A stretch of DNA of 64,000 bases, taken from Acephala macrosclerotiorum (Eukaryota > Ascomycota > Leotiomycetes > Helotiales > Mollisiaceae). The DNA lies in assembly GCA_014904845.1 (NCBI GenBank), contig MU119232.1, forward strand, positions 62,001 to 126,000. The letters are read 5' to 3'. Positions 60,473 through 64,000 of the stretch are shown piece after piece. The first letter of the stretch is position 1. Each line of letters starts with the position of its first letter. The notes beneath the pieces were generated by a model. That model was given only the letters and a program-made list of their open reading frames with translations. It was not told where the DNA came from and did not search any database. Made by a program: the position numbers and the translations under genes.

Positions 60473-62617
60473 ATGGAGAGGAAAGCCAAGGATTTCGACT
60501 ACGAAGAGTTGTTTGCGCAGAAAGTCGACAGGAGGAAAACTTGGCGGGGAAATTTCGGGGTTGTGGTGGGGCTTTTGGCTCTGTGTCTCTTATTGCTGAC
60601 ACCAAGTCCTCTGGCTGGTGTTGAGAAATTCATCTTTCGATCTTCGAGGGGTCGTCGGACACGAACGAAGATTGCTTCAAAAAGCGCATTTTCCTGGAGC
60701 CAGGTATTTCGTGATCAATTACTTTCAAACCCGAATATGAGATACTGATATGCAAGAAGATCACACCTCCAAGGAACTTAAATACATACCATGCTTTGGC
60801 GACTTTCTATGCGCGAGGCTAGACGTTCCATTGAATTAAAATGCGAGCGATCGAGATGACGGACCAAGAGCAGCAGTTGCAATTGTGAAAGTCCCAGCAA
60901 GAGTTCCTGTCACAGATCCAAAGTATGGCGGTCCAGTCTTGATGAACCCAGGAGGACCAGGGGAGTCCGGTGTTCACCAAGTTCTCAGCGCAGGGAAGCA
61001 TTTACAAATCATCCTTGACTCACCCATCTCACCTGAAGAACCTAGCGATGGAAAATATTTCGACATCATCGGTTTTGATCCCCGAGGTGTCAATAACAAA
61101 ACCCCTCGTCTTAGATGCTTCCCAGATGCTTTTAATCAGCAATACTGGCTACTCAAATTTCCAGACTATTCTTTCCTCTGGGATTATGAGTCTGTACTAG
61201 GTATGGAGTGGGCAACAGCTGAAGCTATGGGTGCGAGTTGTCAAAGAGAAGGAGATGAGAATGATATGGCGCGGTATGCAAATACGGCTCAGACAGCAAG
61301 CGATATGCTGGAATTTGTTGAGCGACATGGCGAGTGGAGAAAGAAGACGGTGTCAGTGATCATGGACAAGGATGCCGTTCCTGCTGCTGAACAGAAGGCT
61401 ATTGTTGAGCGGACGTCATGGAAGAAGGGTGAGGAGAAGATTCATACTGGGGAACCAGTTACGGAACGCTCCTCGGACAGACTTTCGCCGCGATGCATCC
61501 GGATAGAATACACCGTCTTGTCATTGATGGAGTTGTGGACCCTGTCGATCACTACTCTGGAACTTGGCTTACACAACTGCAAGACTCTGACAGTATCGTT
61601 ACCAAATTCTGCGAGTACTGCTTTGAAGCAGGACCCGAGAAATGCCCACTCTGAACTGGCACATCTGGCAAGGACGTCGAAGCACGACTGGAGCAAATTA
61701 TGGACAACCTGAAGTTGAACCCGATTCCCGTCGCAGCAATTGGCTATTACGGCCCAGAAGTCGTCAGCTGGGTTGACATGCTACTGCACCTTCTCAGTGG
61801 AATGTTCTTCCCATACTCGTCATCCGAGTTATTCTTCACAATGCTTGCTGAGCTTGAAGTCGGAAATGGTAAGATTACCAGGGTTGGAAGCATGAATCAG
61901 TCTTTCCTTCGAGCAGCAGAAATCCCAGCCGAACGTATTCGCGATGGACTCTTCTCAGATGCTTGCGTCACCAGCCATTACATCTCTAGCATGGGAAGCT
62001 TCCAAAGTATCTCATGCATGGATATCGCTAGAAGGAACAACATTACGAAGCAAGACTTCCATGATTATACGATGGTGCTGAGGAATCAGAGTAAATGGCT
62101 GTACACATCATGGGCACGTAACAAGCTCGTTTGTTTGGGATACACCATCCCGCCGGCATGGACATTCGAAGATCCTATCGCTGGCAATACATCTCATCCT
62201 CTCCTCATCATTGGCAATACGCACGATACTGTTACGCCGCTGAGAAAGCGAATGCCATATTCTAACTTTGAGCTCACACTGACCTGATTCCAGTGCCCGT
62301 CGCGTATCAACCCTCTTCCTAAGCTCCGCAGTCCTCCACCAAGAGTCTCAAGGCGTTCGTCCCAGTTCCTTTTCCCCCTTATCCTCACTAACCATGCTTC
62401 CCAGCATTGTTCATACTCCAACCACTCTCTTTGCACCGGCAAGACAGTCCGAGAATACTTTCAAACGGGCAAGCTTCCAGAAGCCGGCAAAATTCGCAGC
62501 ACAGAATGGCTTCCATTCATCGGGTGTGTGAACAAAGATTCGAATGGGGACTGTGAAAAATTCAGTCCCGACGATCAGGTGTTGTGGGATGCTATGGTTG
62601 GCGTCACTAAGGTATGA
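60473..62617 (+). pseudogene. S33 peptidase / TAP-like alpha/beta hydrolase, disrupted
   Basis: The start MERKAKDFDYEELFAQ precedes a membrane anchor (VVVGLLALCLLLL). Conserved parts remain: the oxyanion PGGPGESG, the nucleophile elbow YWGTSYGTLLGQ, the aspartate in LLIIGNTHDTVTPLR and the C-terminal TAP-like region with a catalytic His segment (SQG|HCSYS) and CTGKTVREYF. Breaks are numerous. There is a frameshift near 60774 (ITP/KELKY). TAA replaces an expected Trp at about 60837-60839 (VPLN-stop-NASD). A 1-bp deletion lies before YWGTSYG near 61446. TGA replaces an expected Trp at about 61648-61650 (KCPL-stop-TGTSG). The intron at about 62248-62293 now begins GC. An intact homologue would cleave N-terminal tripeptides or hydrolyse esters, probably extracellularly or in the vacuole. 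Confidence 0.8.
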
Positions 62618-64000
62618 CCGTTGAGAGTGTCTAAACTTTGAGGCGGGAGCTGACAAAGTGCGTGTTGTAGTGAACAACCGCGCTCTTGCCTTGTTTGAAG
62701 TCAACTTTTCGACAGATCTCCTTTCCTAGACTCTATTACAGCATCAGCTAACCTTGCCATTCACAAAATACCCTGAGAACAACAATTTTCCATCAAGTGA
62801 AAATAATTTGCGATTGAGCGCAGCGTGAAAGACCTGAGTGAGACCTGTCGATTGAGGTAGAACAGCACTTGAGCTTAGCATGGAATTCCGACGAAATACC
62901 TCACTCTGAAATTTATGCTTAGTGGCCGTTCGTTATTGAAGCTTTGGGCAAATTAATCTATTTCGCAATGATGAATTATTATTAAACTGTGAGCGTTTAT
63001 CGCCTGAGGGAAGCGTACTACGCTCAGCTTGTTACCCCGCTTCTGGTACTGCGAGGCTCTTTCTAGTGATGGGGCCCCTAAACGAAGGTTGTTTCCAGGC
63101 TACGATCACTGTCGCTTGGCGTAACGAGTAAGGCTAGGAGAAGTATACTAAATTGCTAGGCATACATTTCACTAACTTTACGATAACGAATTTTTAGGCA
63201 GACCCTCAGAGAGCGCAGGCGCCCGAAACTAGTCGGTACTCAATATTGGAACACTCCGGTCTCACACTTTATGAATTCATTTCCAAAACCAGCCTTGTCC
63301 ATACCTAGCCCCCTTCCTTTTCCTGACATCTTTATTCAACTTTCTTTTCGCAGTCTCTCCCCTCGCCGCCTCCACCTTCTCGCAGCCTCTGACTCCATGA
63401 TCACCTCAATCTGCGTCATTTACAAGCCTTCAACTTTCTTCGAAAGGATTTCCTGTTGCTCTGTCGCCTTTCGTGCAATTTCCCTTGCGTCTAAAGATTC
63501 CTTGGAGGGTCATTCGTATGTTGGGTCCAGGATCCCTAGACCACTGACAACCATGAAAACGGGTTGATATTCGGCTTTAAGGTCGAATGTTAGGTATTAG
63601 TACAGAATTACCTATATAATCTACGCCGAAACTAGACCTCTTCAAAGTCCACTTCCGTCTTTGGACCTGAGCAGTCGCTGCTCTAACCCGAGCCGAGCCC
63701 TGAGCATACTAATGAGTCAGCTGGATTCTGCTCACAGCAGCTCAGGGGATCCTCTTCTGGCTCCCTGGAGAATCGGTTATAGTTTCCATGTTGTCTAAAT
63801 ATAAACCTTGCTAATGCCTATTAGTCTGGAAATTAGCCACCTCTTTAAACACATCAAGATACCGTGATAGCGTCCGTTCTCGCTCCCTCAAACTTATCAA
63901 GAGTCCCTGCCGGAGCCGATTTAAATCGCCTCTGGTCCAGTCCCGCGTGACTGGGTTAGGGCCTGAACATGATTCCTAAGACTTTTGAGGTACATTGGAG
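62618..64000. other. Intergenic region to window end
   Basis: About 1.4 kb with small frames only (for example plus 63271-63567), none with a recognisable motif. I see no tRNA, repeat or element that I can support. Confidence 0.45.

Noticed and set aside
63271..63567. 98-codon frame near the window end
   Set aside because: Ser/Pro/Leu-rich translation typical of pyrimidine-rich non-coding DNA; no support.

Overview
The window is nuclear DNA of a filamentous ascomycete. The evidence is many short introns (about 45-110 nt, GT-AG with CTAAC/CTGAC-like branch sites), intron-bearing eukaryotic genes on both strands without operons, and fungus-specific families (Zn2Cys6 regulators, RTA1, ERG28, 2EXR proteins, secreted plant-wall hydrolases). 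A member of the Leotiomycetes is my guess from gene content and 2EXR expansion; no rRNA or marker confirms it.

Layout. 1-5.3 kb: the end of a membrane protein gene, a small Dabb-domain gene, and a perfect 77-bp inverted repeat just upstream of it. 5.3-8.0 kb: a GH78-type glycosidase gene broken by stops and frameshifts. 8.4-22.0 kb: a mostly intact stretch with an RTA1 membrane protein, a Zn2Cys6 regulator with a GC-AG intron, a UDP-glycosyltransferase, a secreted large-subunit-type catalase, a bZIP protein and a divergent aldo/keto reductase. 22.3-31.2 kb: an array of minus-strand 2EXR genes (two intact, at least five decayed), with a putative regulator and a nearly pure A+T block. 32.1-41.0 kb: housekeeping genes: galactose-1-phosphate uridylyltransferase, then ERG28 and very-long-chain 3-ketoacyl-CoA reductase facing away from each other across a 331-bp promoter, then the nucleoporin Nup155/Nup170. 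42.0-46.0 kb: a fungal regulator-like gene and a medium-chain oxidoreductase. 46.5-51.3 kb: a GMC oxidoreductase with an in-frame TAG and a secreted GH28 pectinase. 52-54.7 kb: decayed duplicated DNA with F-box gene remnants. 55.0-59.1 kb: a 1304-residue protein joining a stonustoxin-like (MACPF-related) N-terminus, a cysteine-rich segment and a P-loop GTPase. 59.3-59.6 kb: a small retroposon with a 15-bp target-site duplication. 60.5-62.6 kb: a broken S33 (TAP-like) peptidase gene whose stop codons look like G-to-A changes.

The genes do not form one pathway. Two small functional groupings can be read: ER lipid synthesis (ERG28 and ketoreductase sharing a promoter) and secreted or redox enzymes for plant material (GH78, GH28, GMC, catalase). 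Several of the latter are decaying, which fits an accessory gene set under relaxed selection. The strongest candidate for something little described is the stonustoxin-like/GTPase fusion. Next are the 77-bp perfect hairpin and the 2EXR array.
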